From: Lewinellaceae bacterium
GTDB taxonomy: Bacteria > Bacteroidota > Bacteroidia > Chitinophagales > Saprospiraceae
Direction: 5' to 3'
DNA length: 64,000 nt
Assembly: GCA_020636025.1 (NCBI GenBank)
Contig: JACJYQ010000009.1
Coordinates: forward strand, 62,001 to 126,000
Position numbers and translations under genes: made by a program. Below the pieces are notes generated by a model. It was given only the letters and a program-made list of their open reading frames with translations. It was not told the DNA's origin and did not search any database. This document shows, piece after piece, positions 1 through 9,246 of this stretch; the stretch's first letter is position 1; each line of letters starts with the position of its first letter.

Positions 1-774
1 ACCATTGTCAAGGTTCACCATCCGAACACTCTTCATCTTTTCGATAATCAAACTGAGCTGATTTTTGGCATTGTTCAGGCGATTCAGATCAAGCTGAAAA
101 TGCCGGGCATCGCCACCGGAGTTCAGCGCTTTTTGTACATTGATCTGTGTCTTTTTAATGTGCTCATTCAGGAAGTCAAGCGACTCAAAGTAATAATCGG
201 GATCAAGCACCTTGTGATCCAAACTCACGGGAATTACCTTGGTTTCTGAAATTCTGTCCAACACAATATCGAGGGCTGCCTCTCCATTTCGCCAACTGTT
301 ACTTAAACTATCGCTGGAGATGACCGCCAGAATGTAGTCCGATTCTTTAATTGATTTATTGACGAACCCTTCGATGTTCTCCCCAAGCTCCATATCATCA
401 TTGGTAATCACACGGATGTCATTTTGAAGTAGAAAATCCCTCATTTTATTGGCTGTATCCTTGTCGTCATCAGCATCCGGGCTATACGTAATATACACCA
501 AAGGAGAATCTGCAGGGGGGGTAGATGTTGCCGTTTTTTCAAGGTCAAAATCGCCATTTTCGACTTTGCCGGCCAACTCAAGCGCGGCGAAATTTACCCT
601 TGCCTGAATTCTGTTCCACTCGGAAAAATCCATCAGGTTGAGGCCGTATTGTTTTTTGCCACTGGAATATTGAGCCAATAGCAAGGTGGCCTCATCCGGC
701 ACTCTTGTTGCAAGCAGTTGCAAGGCGCTTTCGGTATCGCCACGAGATATTAATTGCTGTACTTCACTTTTCAT
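1..774 (-). CDS. EAD11-TIR domain protein (C-terminus beyond window)
   Basis: The reading frame is open from an ATG at 774 to the window edge (258 codons), so the C-terminus is missing. Residues 1-70 look like effector-associated domain 11: a short amphipathic helix (MKSEVQQLISRGDTESAL), then LLLAQYSSGKKQYGLNL and WNRIQARVNFAALEL. A Thr/Pro-rich linker leads into a TIR domain from about residue 90 (LVYITYSPDADDDKD). The TIR carries SNSWRNGE, whose Glu165 sits where the catalytic glutamate of bacterial NADase TIR domains is found. EADs are known as adaptor modules that pair effector and sensor proteins in bacterial conflict systems. A role as an NAD-cleaving or signalling effector is inferred. 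The partner should lie left of the window. No Shine-Dalgarno sequence is visible. Confidence 0.75.
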   Translation of the reverse strand, partial: MKSEVQQLISRGDTESALQLLATRVPDEATLLLAQYSSGKKQYGLNLMDFSEWNRIQARVNFAALELAGKVENGDFDLEKTATSTPPADSPLVYITYSPDADDDKDTANKMRDFLLQNDIRVITNDDMELGENIEGFVNKSIKESDYILAVISSDSLSNSWRNGEAALDIVLDRISETKVIPVSLDHKVLDPDYYFESLDFLNEHIKKTQINVQKALNSGGDARHFQLDLNRLNNAKNQLSLIIEKMKSVRMVNLDNG

Positions 775-867
775 TCGTGTTCCGGAGAAAAATTGTTTGC
801 TGAATTATGCCAAAGGTAGTGATTAGACAATTTAATTTACTGACTATCCGGTTATTGGCTGCTTGAA

Positions 868-909
868 TGAACAATGAACAATGAACAACGAACAATGAAC
901 AATGAATGA
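868..909. repeat. Heptad array, left arm (TGAACAA unit)
   Basis: Six contiguous 7-mers: TGAACAA three times, CGAACAA, TGAACAA, then the degenerate TGAATGA. The same unit in inverted orientation recurs at 2318-2366, on the other side of the IS4 copy, so the two arrays formed one imperfect inverted repeat before the IS inserted into the loop. The rest of 775-980 holds nothing recognisable. Confidence 0.85.
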
Positions 910-980
910 TGAAGTAGATTAAAGAGTAAAGGCTGTATGCATCCAACTGTTTTTAACGCTGATAAATGTATGAATCCAGT

Positions 981-2293
981 CAGTAGTGTCCGGTTATAAG
1001 TCAAAGAGAATCAATTGATTAGGATTATCGGGGTTTTCGTTTTTGTAATTTGGGTTCGTAAGTAATTGATTTACAGGTGTTTTGTCGAAAGCTGATACGC
1101 TTAAAATTTGTAACATTTCGTTCATGCTTATAGAGATTTGATGGGTTTGTCGCAAAATCGCCACCAGAACATAGGTGCAAACAGCCACCCAGATTTGAGT
1201 TTTGACAGCATTTGAACTTTCGCCCCAAAACACCTTTATCCGTAAGTGCTGCTTGACCCATTTGAAAAACAGTTCGATCTGCCATCGGTATTTGTATAGC
1301 AGAGTGATTTGGATAGCTTCCACATCAAAATTATTGGTAAGAAAAACGAATGTTTTATCATGTTCTTTGTCATAATATTTGATTCTTCGCAAATTATCAG
1401 GGTAGTCTAGTGAGGCATAGTAGTTCTTTAATCGAATGGTCTGATCACATCTCAGTCCAGTGGTTTTATCCACGGTGTTGGAATAAATGCGTTCAAAGGC
1501 AAGATTTTTTTTCTTTGCCCGTGTTACAAAGTAGGCTCCTGGTAATGAATATAGTTTAGCCGAATCCAATCCAGGTAACCTCTGTCCATGATGTAAAAGC
1601 TTCTTTTTCGAAGTCCAGAATGTCTAATACATTCACATCGTGGAACAATCCATCCGTTATGTGGATAAAGCACGGCACTTGACAACGAATATCAAAAAGC
1701 GTATGCAATTTCACTGCAGCCTTGTGCTTGCGGAATTTGGCCCACCAAAACCTCGAGGCACAAATCAATGGTGGTGGAATCCAGGGCATAAATGGAATTA
1801 TCCAAATCGACCTCTTCCAAAATTGTTCCTGCATACAAATCCCGGGCTTTTTGAATTAGAGCTTGTGCCAGATCGGCGTAAATACGCCAATCGCGTTGTT
1901 CATTCGCATCGGCAAGTGTACTACGGCTTACTCCTTTGGTTAACCCCAAGTGATACAACTTGGAATTATGCGCTTGAAGACAAACGACAATATCGCGAAG
2001 ACTCTCGCGGTGGGTCAGTTGGCCGAAACTAAGACACAGGAATTGGTGCCAGCAACTGAACTGTCGAACACGGTGATTACCCTTGTAGCGTTCAACGCAG
2101 CGGTTAAATTCCTCAGGATGAATCAAACTCATCAGTTGTGAGAAAATAAACTTTCCTCGGTTCATCGTCGCTTTTAGATGGCGAAGATCAACGGTCCCGA
2201 CAAATTCAAATCGTTCACAAACCAAAACCTCTATAAAAACCTGAATATCAATAAACTATAACACAATTTCAAATCCTTAACCGGACACTACTG
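981..2293 (-). mobile_element. IS4-family insertion sequence, copy 1 (decayed)
   Basis: A 1313-bp element with inverted termini CAGTAGTGTCCGG ... CCGGACACTACTG. It is flanked by a perfect 9-bp target duplication, GAATCCAGT, at 972-980 and 2294-2302. It is nearly identical to the intact copy at 52046-53359. The length difference of 1 bp is the sum of four homopolymer indels in the transposase gene. It inserted into the loop of a heptad inverted repeat. Confidence 0.95.
994..2165 (-). pseudogene. IS4-family transposase (DUF4372 type), frameshifted
   Basis: Compared with the intact copy at 52059-53231 the frame is broken by three indels. Two bases are missing from the A run near 1746 (4 instead of 6 A), one A from the run near 1596, and one C near 1541. 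A 3-bp expansion of the T run near 1508 only adds a lysine. The N-terminal half (MNRGKFIFSQLM, DUF4372-like) and the C-terminal half with the IS4 signature YKYRWQIELFFKWVK (Y-x2-R-x3-E-x6-K) are both readable but in different frames. All differences are in homopolymers, so either recent decay or base-calling error is possible. No active transposase is expected from the sequence as given. Confidence 0.9.
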
Positions 2294-2317
2294 GAATCCA
2301 GTACATCCCTCCGAAAT

Positions 2318-2366
2318 TCGTTGATCGTTGATCGTTGATCGTTGTTCGTTGTTCATTGTTCATTTT
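2318..2366. repeat. Heptad array, right arm (TCGTTGA/TCATTGT units)
   Basis: Seven contiguous 7-mers: TCGTTGA three times, TCGTTGT twice, TCATTGT and TCATTTT. Read on the other strand these are variants of the TGAACAA unit at 868-909. The array lies 16 bp beyond the right-hand target duplication of the IS4 copy. Confidence 0.85.
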
Positions 2367-2481
2367 AATTTACTTGATTAACCCGGTAAAACAAAAAGTC
2401 CTAAATTGCCATTCAATCCTTTCAACCTTTATTCAATAAAGTTGACCTTACTTTATACCTGAACACTACATCTCTCAAATT

Positions 2482-3788
2482 CAATAGTCCGTTCAGAACC
2501 CGGACATATTTGTTAAAATAAAAATAGGTCACTAAGTTTGGGTTACGACACACCAACCTTATGTGACCTATGAAAGAAAGTATTACAAGAATACTCACGA
2601 CAATATTGCACACAATTGGCGTATCAAACAAGCGTGACAAGGATTTTTGGATAAATTTTTTTGAAGTACTGCTACATATGCGAGGCCGTAAGAACTATAC
2701 CAACATTTCACGCTATGGCTCCTTTGGGGAAAGCACGCTTCGTCGTCGCCTTGGCCAGTTATTTGATTGGCCAGCTTTTCACAAGGCGCTATTGTCGCAT
2801 GTTGTATCACCAGATTCACCTGTGATCGGTGTACTGGATTGTAGTTTTATACATAAATCTGGTAGCAAAACCTATGGACTAGATAAATTCTGGTCCAGCG
2901 TTGCCGGCAAATCCCTCAAGGGGCTTGAGGTAAGTGTGTTAGGTGCTGTTGAAGTATTAAGCCGCCGAGCCTGGGCTTTAGATGTTCAACAAACACCAAG
3001 TGGTGTAAACCGTTTGGACACTTACATGACCCAATTGAGCCGAATGTTGTCGCATTTGCCACAAATAAAGTATTGGGTGGCTGATAGTTTTTATGCTAAA
3101 GTGAAAGTATTCAACTTGATGAATAGTCAAGGGTACTTCCTCATCAGTCAACTGCGTAACGATGCTAATTTACGCTACATAGAACCCTCGACTCAACGCA
3201 GAAAACCTGGTCGAAAACCTAAATGGGGCGAAAAAGTGGATTTTTCAGAACTCAGCTTATGGCAATACCTCAAACGGGACTTTATAGCTCCACACCTACA
3301 TCTTTACACTCAAGAACTTTACAGCCCCCAATTCAAATGCCGCTTGCGTGTGGTTTTGGTAAAAAACATCAAAAGTGGCGCTTACCAGATAATCGCTTCA
3401 TCAAATCCCAAACAAGATCCTCGACAAGTCATTGCATATTACCAGCTCCGGTTTCAAATTGAGTTTCTATTCCGGGATGCCAAACAGTTCGCCGGCTTAG
3501 AACATGCTCAAACCAGGAAACAACAAAACCTCAACAACCACTTCAACATAAGTTTCGCTCAGGTTAACCTTATGAATGCACTTCAATTACATTTACCCAA
3601 AATAACCTCAAAGAACTCTTTAATCAGGGTCGCTTTTAATACCACCTTGATCCATTCGCTAATTCACAAACTCGGACTTGAACCCGAATTTGTGAATTCT
3701 AAATGCAAAATCGATTACTTTTATAACTACGGCGCTTTCGCCGCTTGATTTCGTTAAAATAACATAGCCGTTTTGATCGGACTATTGT
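2482..3788 (+). mobile_element. Second insertion sequence (IS4-superfamily DDE), unrelated to copy 1
   Basis: The ends are imperfect inverted repeats: left CAATAGTCCGTTCAGAAC, right (inverted) CAATAGTCCGATCAAAAC, giving about 16 of 18 matches. A 4-bp AATT flanks both sides if the right end is placed at 3788, but a different exact boundary by 1-2 bp is possible. The element holds one transposase gene. Its right end lies only about 5 bp before the start codon of the molybdenum hydroxylase operon. Confidence 0.7.
2570..3748 (+). CDS. IS4-superfamily DDE transposase
   Basis: A 392-residue transposase, full length and uninterrupted. The catalytic triad is readable. The first Asp is in VIGVLDCSFIHKSG (about residue 90), the second in YWVADSFYAK, and the glutamate is in YQLRFQIEFLFRDAK, which fits the Y-x2-R-x3-E-x6-K signature of IS4-type transposases exactly. 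A basic stretch (QRRKPGRKPKWG) lies between the second Asp and the Glu. It differs in sequence from the DUF4372-type transposase of the neighbouring element, so two separate insertions have piled up here. The start is the first ATG after the left terminal repeat. Confidence 0.85.
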   Translation: MKESITRILTTILHTIGVSNKRDKDFWINFFEVLLHMRGRKNYTNISRYGSFGESTLRRRLGQLFDWPAFHKALLSHVVSPDSPVIGVLDCSFIHKSGSKTYGLDKFWSSVAGKSLKGLEVSVLGAVEVLSRRAWALDVQQTPSGVNRLDTYMTQLSRMLSHLPQIKYWVADSFYAKVKVFNLMNSQGYFLISQLRNDANLRYIEPSTQRRKPGRKPKWGEKVDFSELSLWQYLKRDFIAPHLHLYTQELYSPQFKCRLRVVLVKNIKSGAYQIIASSNPKQDPRQVIAYYQLRFQIEFLFRDAKQFAGLEHAQTRKQQNLNNHFNISFAQVNLMNALQLHLPKITSKNSLIRVAFNTTLIHSLIHKLGLEPEFVNSKCKIDYFYNYGAFAA

Positions 3789-3792
3789 AATT

Positions 3793-4257
3793 ATGATTTC
3801 ACTTAACGTCAATAAAAAAGCATATCAGTTGGATGCCGATCCGAATATGCCCTTGCTCTGGGCCATTCGCGACATAGTTGGTCTAACAGGAACAAAATAT
3901 GGCTGCGGTGTAGCGCAGTGTGGTGCTTGTGTGGTGCATTTGAATGGAGAAGCCGTGCGTTCCTGCGTTACCCCTTTGAGCCGGGCAGCCGGACAAGAAG
4001 TGGTCACCATCGAGGGATTGTCGGAGAACAACAACCATCCTTTACAGCTTGCCTGGAAAGAACTGGATGTGCCGCAATGCGGATACTGCCATTCTGGTCA
4101 GCTTATGTCTGCAGCAGTATTGCTCAGGGAGAATAGTACACCCACCGATCAGGATATTGATGATGCCATGGCAGGCAATATTTGTCGCTGTGGAACCTAT
4201 TCCCGCATACGCAAGGCCATTCACAAGGCAGCAGAACTACAAAAACAAGGACGCTAA
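3793..4257 (+). CDS. (2Fe-2S)-binding small subunit of a molybdenum hydroxylase (IorA-like)
   Basis: A 154-residue protein of the usual length for the iron-sulfur subunit of xanthine oxidase-family enzymes. The plant-type [2Fe-2S] cluster is ligated by cysteines in [17 protein letters not shown] and RSCVTP. The second, all-helical cluster domain has [12 protein letters not shown] and [11 protein letters not shown]. The absence of a separate FAD subunit and the Tat-exported large subunit downstream are typical of isoquinoline 1-oxidoreductase/periplasmic aldehyde dehydrogenase-type enzymes. The substrate cannot be told from sequence. The gene starts about 5 bp after the end of an insertion sequence, so its native promoter has been displaced. 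Confidence 0.9.
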   Translation: MISLNVNKKAYQLDADPNMPLLWAIRDIVGLTGTKYGCGVAQCGACVVHLNGEAVRSCVTPLSRAAGQEVVTIEGLSENNNHPLQLAWKELDVPQCGYCHSGQLMSAAVLLRENSTPTDQDIDDAMAGNICRCGTYSRIRKAIHKAAELQKQGR

Positions 4258-4270
4258 ACATTAATCCACT

Positions 4271-4912
4271 ATGAAACAAATAAACACTCGCCCCTCTTTC
4301 AGCAAGGCAGTTTTGATTATCACAATGATGATTCTATTCCTGATAGTCAATTTGGCCTCCGGGGAGTTGAATTACCATCACCCGGATAATGCTGGAAATG
4401 ATGAATTGAAAAAAGACAGTGTAGAATCTGTCAATGCCTTCATGCAGGTTTATAAGGTACTGATGAGTCCGCGATGCATGAATTGCCATCCATCCGGAGA
4501 TATTCCCCTTCAAGGCGATGACAGCCATATACATACCATGGAGCCCAAAAGAGGTACAGACGGAAAGGGCCTTTACGCCATGAAATGCATGAATTGCCAT
4601 CAGTCGGCTAATGTCCCGGGAGCACATACGCCACCTGGAAATCCGAACTGGCACATGCCGCCTGCGGATATGAAAATGATATTCGAAGGACGAACACCTC
4701 GTCAGCTGGCCAGGCAATTGGTTGACCCCAATCAAAATGGACATAAGGACACGAAAGCCCTTCTCGAACACGCTCACGACGGTCTGGTGCTGGCCGCCTG
4801 GGATCCGGGAGAAGGCCGCAGTTTGCCCCCAATGAGCCACGAGGATTTTGCAAAAGCATGGAATCGTTGGATCAACCTGGGGGCATTTGCGCCACCGGCC
4901 GATGCAAAATGA
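4271..4912 (+). CDS. Diheme c-type cytochrome, membrane-anchored or exported
   Basis: A 213-residue protein with an N-terminal hydrophobic segment (about residues 12-29) that serves as signal or anchor. Two CxxCH haem c sites, both CMNCH, lie at residues 69-73 and 106-110. Methionine and histidine residues that could be distal ligands follow (HMPPADMKM). The gene sits 13 bp after the 2Fe-2S subunit and 80 bp before the molybdopterin subunit. It is therefore very likely the electron acceptor of the exported hydroxylase, passing electrons to the respiratory chain (inference). In many related loci the cytochrome is fused to or follows the large subunit, so its place between the two enzyme subunits is worth noting. 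Confidence 0.85.
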   Translation: MKQINTRPSFSKAVLIITMMILFLIVNLASGELNYHHPDNAGNDELKKDSVESVNAFMQVYKVLMSPRCMNCHPSGDIPLQGDDSHIHTMEPKRGTDGKGLYAMKCMNCHQSANVPGAHTPPGNPNWHMPPADMKMIFEGRTPRQLARQLVDPNQNGHKDTKALLEHAHDGLVLAAWDPGEGRSLPPMSHEDFAKAWNRWINLGAFAPPADAK

Positions 4913-4992
4913 TTTACCTGTTTTTGCTCAAGATCATTCAACTCGATTTTATCTGTTACCAGTAGTTACATCTAATCACATACATTCCAGCC

Positions 4993-7155
4993 ATGAGTGC
5001 ATCTACCTTATCCAGAAGAAAATTTCTACAGATTTCGGGCGTCGCCGGCTCTGCATTTTGCCTCGGTTATTATTTTGTTTCGGGAGCAACTGAAGCTACA
5101 TTTTTAAACCCGGTTTCAAATAATGACCAGGATGGGAATATTGAAATGAATGCCTGGATCAGTATACATCCAACCGGCAAGGTTACCATATTTAGTCACC
5201 GGGCAGAGATGGGTCAGGGAGTGTATCAGGCAATCCCTCAAATAGTGGCTGAAGAACTGGCGGTTTTGCTGGAAGAGGTCAAGGTAGTATTTGCCCAGGG
5301 CGATAATAAAAAATACGGCAGTCAGGTGACAGGTGGTAGTTCAACGGTGCGCAATTCCTATAAAAACCTTCTGAAACTGGGCGCCACTGCACGTGAGATG
5401 CTTTTAGAGGCGGCTAGTAACAAATGGTCGGTGCCTAAAACGGAATGCTACGCCGAAGCTGGTCACATCATTCACAGGCCAAGCGGAAGGAAGTTCCATT
5501 ACGGAGAACTGGCAGCGGAAGCGTCTAAATTACCGGTACCCGAAAACATCGAGCTCAAACCACGTTCGGAATACAAGCTGATCGGAAAACCACTGAAACG
5601 TTTGGATACGCCCTTGAAAACGAACGGTGCTGCCGGATTCGGGATTGATAAACGACTTCCGGGCATGTTGTTCGCTGCCGTTGAGCACAATCCAAGGCTC
5701 CGTGGAAAGGTCAAGAGTTTCGATGATACAGCTGCGAGAAAGATTCCGGGAGTTAAGGATGTTTTTTCGCTAATAATAAAGGTCCATAATACAGAGCGAG
5801 AAGGCGTTGCGGTAGTGGCCGATTCTACCTGGGCGGCTATTCAGGGTAAAAAAGCACTAAAAATTGAGTGGGACGACAGCGGCTTCGAACACATTAATAC
5901 AGCAGATATTTATTCAAGGCAGAAAGAAAAACTTCATACAGAGGAAGGACTTATTTCACGCAAAGTTGGCGACCCTGATGAAGTGCTGGCGCGCAGCACA
6001 AAGAAAATTGAAGCGCTCTACCAAACGCCATATCAGTCGCATGCATGTATGGAACCCATGAATTGCACCGCTCACTATCAGGGCGACAAGGTAGAAATCT
6101 GGGGTCCCATTCAAGCGCCCGACTGGATTCAGGGTTTTATCAGCGATGAAATGGGTATTGACAAGGATAATGTGATTGTAAATCTGACTTTTTTAGGAGG
6201 CGGTTTTGGGAGAAAAGCCTTTACAGATTATCCGCATGAGGCTTGTCTGATTTCACAGAAAATGGGCGTGCCTATACAGCTATTATGGACAAGGGAAGAT
6301 GACATGACCCAGGGCCCTTATCGTCCCGGGATATCCTATCGTTGCGAGGGGGTAGTGGAGGATGGCATGATTAGCGCCTACAAGGCCAGGATGTCGGGAC
6401 AAAACATCGATCACTGGCGATCAGACAAAAGAGACGTGGCCAACCGTAATACATCCGAAGGTTTTTTGAAGCCTTATTTTGATAGCCTGAAAAATGTAAG
6501 CTTCGCAGAAGTTCAATTTGAAACGCCAATTCCGGTTATCTGGTGGCGTTCTGTGTATGCTTCCACAAATGGTTTTGCTTACGAGAGCTTCATGGATGAA
6601 TTGGCACATGAAGCTGGAAAGGATCCGCTGGAATTCAGGCGGCAACATCTGGAAGAGACAAGGTTGCATAACCTGATTGACAAACTGGAATCGGTTTCAA
6701 ACTGGAAAAACCGACCCAAAAATGGAGGTTATGGCGTAGCTATTACTGAGTGCTTTGGAACAACAGTGGGTCAGGTCGTTAAGGTATCGAAAGTACCAGG
6801 TGGTGGGATTAAAATTGATCAGGTTTGGGTTGTGGTGGATTGTGGCTGGTATGTCAACCCGGATACCATACAGGCGCAAATGGAAGGCAGCATTGTGATG
6901 GCGCTTGGAGCAGCCACTGCTCACCAGATCACTTTTAAGGACGGGCTTGTTGAGCAATCTAACTTCCACAGTTACCAAATGCCCCGGATTATGCATGCTC
7001 CTCCGGTTGAGGTTCACCTCATGGAAAATGATGAAAATGCCGGTGGTGTTGGAGAACCGGGTTTGCCGCCATTCGCCCCTGCTCTGACCAATGCCATTTT
7101 TGACCTAACGGGAAAACGCATCCGAACACTCCCTTTTGACATAAATGCTGTCTAA
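4993..7155 (+). CDS. Molybdopterin-binding catalytic subunit, xanthine dehydrogenase family (IorB-like), Tat-exported
   Basis: A 720-residue protein beginning with a twin-arginine signal ([10 protein letters not shown], residues 8-17) and a hydrophobic stretch. It carries the family's Mo-cofactor motifs: GGGFGRK near residue 400, and [13 protein letters not shown] near the C-terminus, where Glu688 is in the position of the catalytic glutamate of Mo hydroxylases. The length and Tat signal fit the isoquinoline 1-oxidoreductase beta-subunit/AldH-like group, in which two aldehyde-oxidase-like domains are joined. It should work in the periplasm with the small 2Fe-2S subunit encoded upstream. That partner has no export signal and presumably travels with this one as a hitchhiker. 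The next gene's ATG begins 21 bp after this stop. Confidence 0.9.
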   Translation: MSASTLSRRKFLQISGVAGSAFCLGYYFVSGATEATFLNPVSNNDQDGNIEMNAWISIHPTGKVTIFSHRAEMGQGVYQAIPQIVAEELAVLLEEVKVVFAQGDNKKYGSQVTGGSSTVRNSYKNLLKLGATAREMLLEAASNKWSVPKTECYAEAGHIIHRPSGRKFHYGELAAEASKLPVPENIELKPRSEYKLIGKPLKRLDTPLKTNGAAGFGIDKRLPGMLFAAVEHNPRLRGKVKSFDDTAARKIPGVKDVFSLIIKVHNTEREGVAVVADSTWAAIQGKKALKIEWDDSGFEHINTADIYSRQKEKLHTEEGLISRKVGDPDEVLARSTKKIEALYQTPYQSHACMEPMNCTAHYQGDKVEIWGPIQAPDWIQGFISDEMGIDKDNVIVNLTFLGGGFGRKAFTDYPHEACLISQKMGVPIQLLWTREDDMTQGPYRPGISYRCEGVVEDGMISAYKARMSGQNIDHWRSDKRDVANRNTSEGFLKPYFDSLKNVSFAEVQFETPIPVIWWRSVYASTNGFAYESFMDELAHEAGKDPLEFRRQHLEETRLHNLIDKLESVSNWKNRPKNGGYGVAITECFGTTVGQVVKVSKVPGGGIKIDQVWVVVDCGWYVNPDTIQAQMEGSIVMALGAATAHQITFKDGLVEQSNFHSYQMPRIMHAPPVEVHLMENDENAGGVGEPGLPPFAPALTNAIFDLTGKRIRTLPFDINAV

Positions 7156-7176
7156 TTGCTTGTTCAGCCATTTTGC

Positions 7177-8298
7177 ATGAAAGAACTCAGGGATATTATC
7201 AAAGCCTACGACGAGGCTGTTTTGTTGGGAAAAAGAACATTGCTTGCTACGGTAGTACAAGTAATCGGTTCTTCCTATCGCCGACCCGGAGCCAGGATGC
7301 TGGTAACAGAAGACGGCGTCATTACCGGCGCGATCAGTGGCGGCTGTTTGGAAGGAGATGCCTTGCGCAGGGCGAAACACGCCATGAACCTGCAGCAGAA
7401 CAAGTTGGTCGTGTATGACACCTTGCATGAAACGGAACATAACATCGGTATTCAGCTGGGCTGCAATGGCATTGTCTATATTTTATTCGAACCGATAAAT
7501 CCTGAAGAAGCAGAAAACCCGATTCAGCAGATAATAAAGGTGGCCAACAGTCGTGAAGAGGCAGTATTGGTTACCAGGTTTAGTAGGGATAAAAATGCCT
7601 CGCAGACAGGGACAAACCTTGCCGTATTGGCTACAGAAAGGCAATCATTTACGCATATAGACAATGTCACAGAGCTAGATGAAACCTTCCTAAACAAGAA
7701 AAGTGTAGTCAATAGTAATGGCAACCAAAGCATCCTGTTTCAATTAATTGAGCCTTCCATTCAACTCTTAATTGCAGGTGCTGGAAATGATGTGCAGCCC
7801 TTGACGGAAATGACTGATTTGCTTGGATGGAAAACCATTGTAGCAGACGGCCGCCCAGCATACGCCACACAACAACGGTTTCCAAAGGCTGGCCTGGTTT
7901 GTCTTACAAAACCATCTGGTATCCTATCAGCCACTGAATTAGACGAATACAGCGCGGTGGTTATCATGACCCATAATTTCAATTATGACCTTCAGGTGCT
8001 TGAACAGTTGCTAGAAAGTGATTGCCGATGGATAGGCATACTTGGCCCTGCCAGGAAACTTCAAAGAATGCTGGATGCCTTGTCTGACAAGGGTCTTGAA
8101 ATAAACGAGGATTTGCTCAATAAACTTCACGGACCTGTGGGCCTGGACATTGGCGCTGAAACGCCTGAAGAAATAGCGCTGTCCATTGTTGCCGAAATCA
8201 AGGCAGTTTTTTCAAAGCGGTCAGGGACATCACTTAAGAATAGGTCATCTTCCATCCACGAACGCACCATGCCCAAACAGCTGTTGCAACATGATTGA
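7177..8298 (+). CDS. xdhC: XdhC/CoxI-family molybdenum cofactor maturation factor
   Basis: About 373 residues from the ATG at 7177 (MKELRDIIKAYDEA). An in-frame TTG at 7156 directly after the previous stop is less likely to be the start. The N-terminal CoxI/XdhC domain shows SSYRRPGARML, GAISGGCLEGD and LGCNG. The C-terminal Rossmann-like domain starts near LLIAGAGNDVQPL. XdhC proteins bind the molybdenum cofactor and help insert its sulfurated form into xanthine dehydrogenase-type enzymes, so this gene serves the hydroxylase encoded upstream. Its 3' end overlaps the start of the MocA-like gene by 8 bp, indicating co-transcription and likely translational coupling. Confidence 0.9.
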   Translation: MKELRDIIKAYDEAVLLGKRTLLATVVQVIGSSYRRPGARMLVTEDGVITGAISGGCLEGDALRRAKHAMNLQQNKLVVYDTLHETEHNIGIQLGCNGIVYILFEPINPEEAENPIQQIIKVANSREEAVLVTRFSRDKNASQTGTNLAVLATERQSFTHIDNVTELDETFLNKKSVVNSNGNQSILFQLIEPSIQLLIAGAGNDVQPLTEMTDLLGWKTIVADGRPAYATQQRFPKAGLVCLTKPSGILSATELDEYSAVVIMTHNFNYDLQVLEQLLESDCRWIGILGPARKLQRMLDALSDKGLEINEDLLNKLHGPVGLDIGAETPEEIALSIVAEIKAVFSKRSGTSLKNRSSSIHERTMPKQLLQHD

Positions 8299-8890
8299 TA
8301 CAGCTGCCATAATTCTCGCTGCCGGAAAATCGCGACGCCTGAATGGTGGTATTAAACAATTGCTGGTTTTCCGTAACAAAACCTTATTGCAACACACAAT
8401 CGATGAATGTTTGTCGGCAGGAGTATCTACTATAATCGTGGTAACCGGGGCAAATGCCGGGGTGATAGAAGATTCCATGTCGAATAGCGAGGTACATATT
8501 GTATTTAACGAAAACTGGGAGCAAGGAAAAGCATCGGGGATCGAAGCGGGTGTTCGTGTCGTTGCAGAAAAGCATACACACATCCATCAGGTCATCATTA
8601 CTGCCTGCGATCAGCCATTTGTTTCGGCAGCACTATTCAGGCAGCTTTGCGAAACACAACAAGATTCAGGCAAGCCAATAGTGGCATCAGCTTATGCAGG
8701 AACAATGGGAATTCCAGCGCTATTCTCAAAGGAATATTTCAACCAATTAATGAGTCTGAAAGGGGAGGAGGGAGCCAAGAAAATCTTCAAAGCCAATATC
8801 CAGGATTTGGCAACAGTGGCTTTTCCGCAGGGCGACATAGATATTGACACCCCGGAAGATTATGCGGAATTGTTGAAAATGAATCTATAA
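8291..8890 (+). CDS. mocA: MocA/MobA-like molybdenum cofactor nucleotidyltransferase
   Basis: About 199 residues starting at an ATG inside the end of xdhC (MIDTAAIILAAG). It has the nucleotidyltransferase motif LAAGKSRR...GIKQLL, the metal-binding ACDQPF motif and PALFSKEYF, as in CTP:molybdopterin cytidylyltransferases (MocA/YgfJ-type). Such enzymes form the molybdopterin cytosine dinucleotide used by Mo hydroxylases, which fits this operon. Whether it uses CTP or GTP cannot be settled here. It is the last gene of the operon; 182 bp of featureless sequence follows before the tRNA genes. Confidence 0.85.
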   Translation: MIDTAAIILAAGKSRRLNGGIKQLLVFRNKTLLQHTIDECLSAGVSTIIVVTGANAGVIEDSMSNSEVHIVFNENWEQGKASGIEAGVRVVAEKHTHIHQVIITACDQPFVSAALFRQLCETQQDSGKPIVASAYAGTMGIPALFSKEYFNQLMSLKGEEGAKKIFKANIQDLATVAFPQGDIDIDTPEDYAELLKMNL

Positions 8891-9072
8891 TCGGCTAAGT
8901 TACTCAGGTTCGACCTAAGAAACTGTCGACTGTATTGTTCAACAAGAAGTTGTCAGTAGGCAATGCATAACATCAGGAAATTTTAAAAACCCGTTGGTTT
9001 TTTACCTTCAAGGCAAGTACCTTTGCCCACCCTAAACGGAGTGAGAAAAGATTTCAGGCTTCAACGGGGATA

Positions 9073-9146
9073 CGGGTCATAGCTCAGTTGGTTAGAGCGC
9101 CACGTTGACATCGTGGAGGTCACAGGTTCGAATCCCGTTGATCCGA
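9073..9146 (+). tRNA. tRNA-Val (GAC)
   Basis: A 74-nt cloverleaf. The acceptor CGGGTCA (9073-9079) pairs with TGATCCG (9139-9145) with one G-T pair. The D-arm is GCTCAGTTGGTTAGAGC, the anticodon stem CCACG/CGTGG with loop TTGACAT and anticodon GAC at 9107-9109, and the T-loop TTCGAAT. One A-C mismatch is seen in the T-stem. CCA is not encoded. Confidence 0.92.
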
Positions 9147-9156
9147 CGAATTTAAA

Positions 9157-9240
9157 TGGTTAATGATTAATGGTTAATGATTAATATCTGAAAATTTAGC
9201 TGAGCAAGCTATTATTTTAACCATTAACCATTAACCATTA
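9157..9240. repeat. Inverted heptad arrays between the two tRNA genes (TGGTTAA unit)
   Basis: The left arm is four contiguous 7-mers (TGGTTAA, TGATTAA, TGGTTAA, TGATTAA; 9157-9184). The right arm is three copies of the complementary TTAACCA (9217-9237) plus TTA. The loop is about 32 bp. The arrangement matches the other heptad hairpins in the window although the unit sequence differs. Confidence 0.85.
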
Positions 9241-9246
9241 TTTTTT

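Noticed and set aside
9157..9240. CRISPR-like array
   Set aside because: Units are contiguous 7-mers without spacers, arranged as inverted arms, and there are no cas genes. The same applies to the other heptad arrays.
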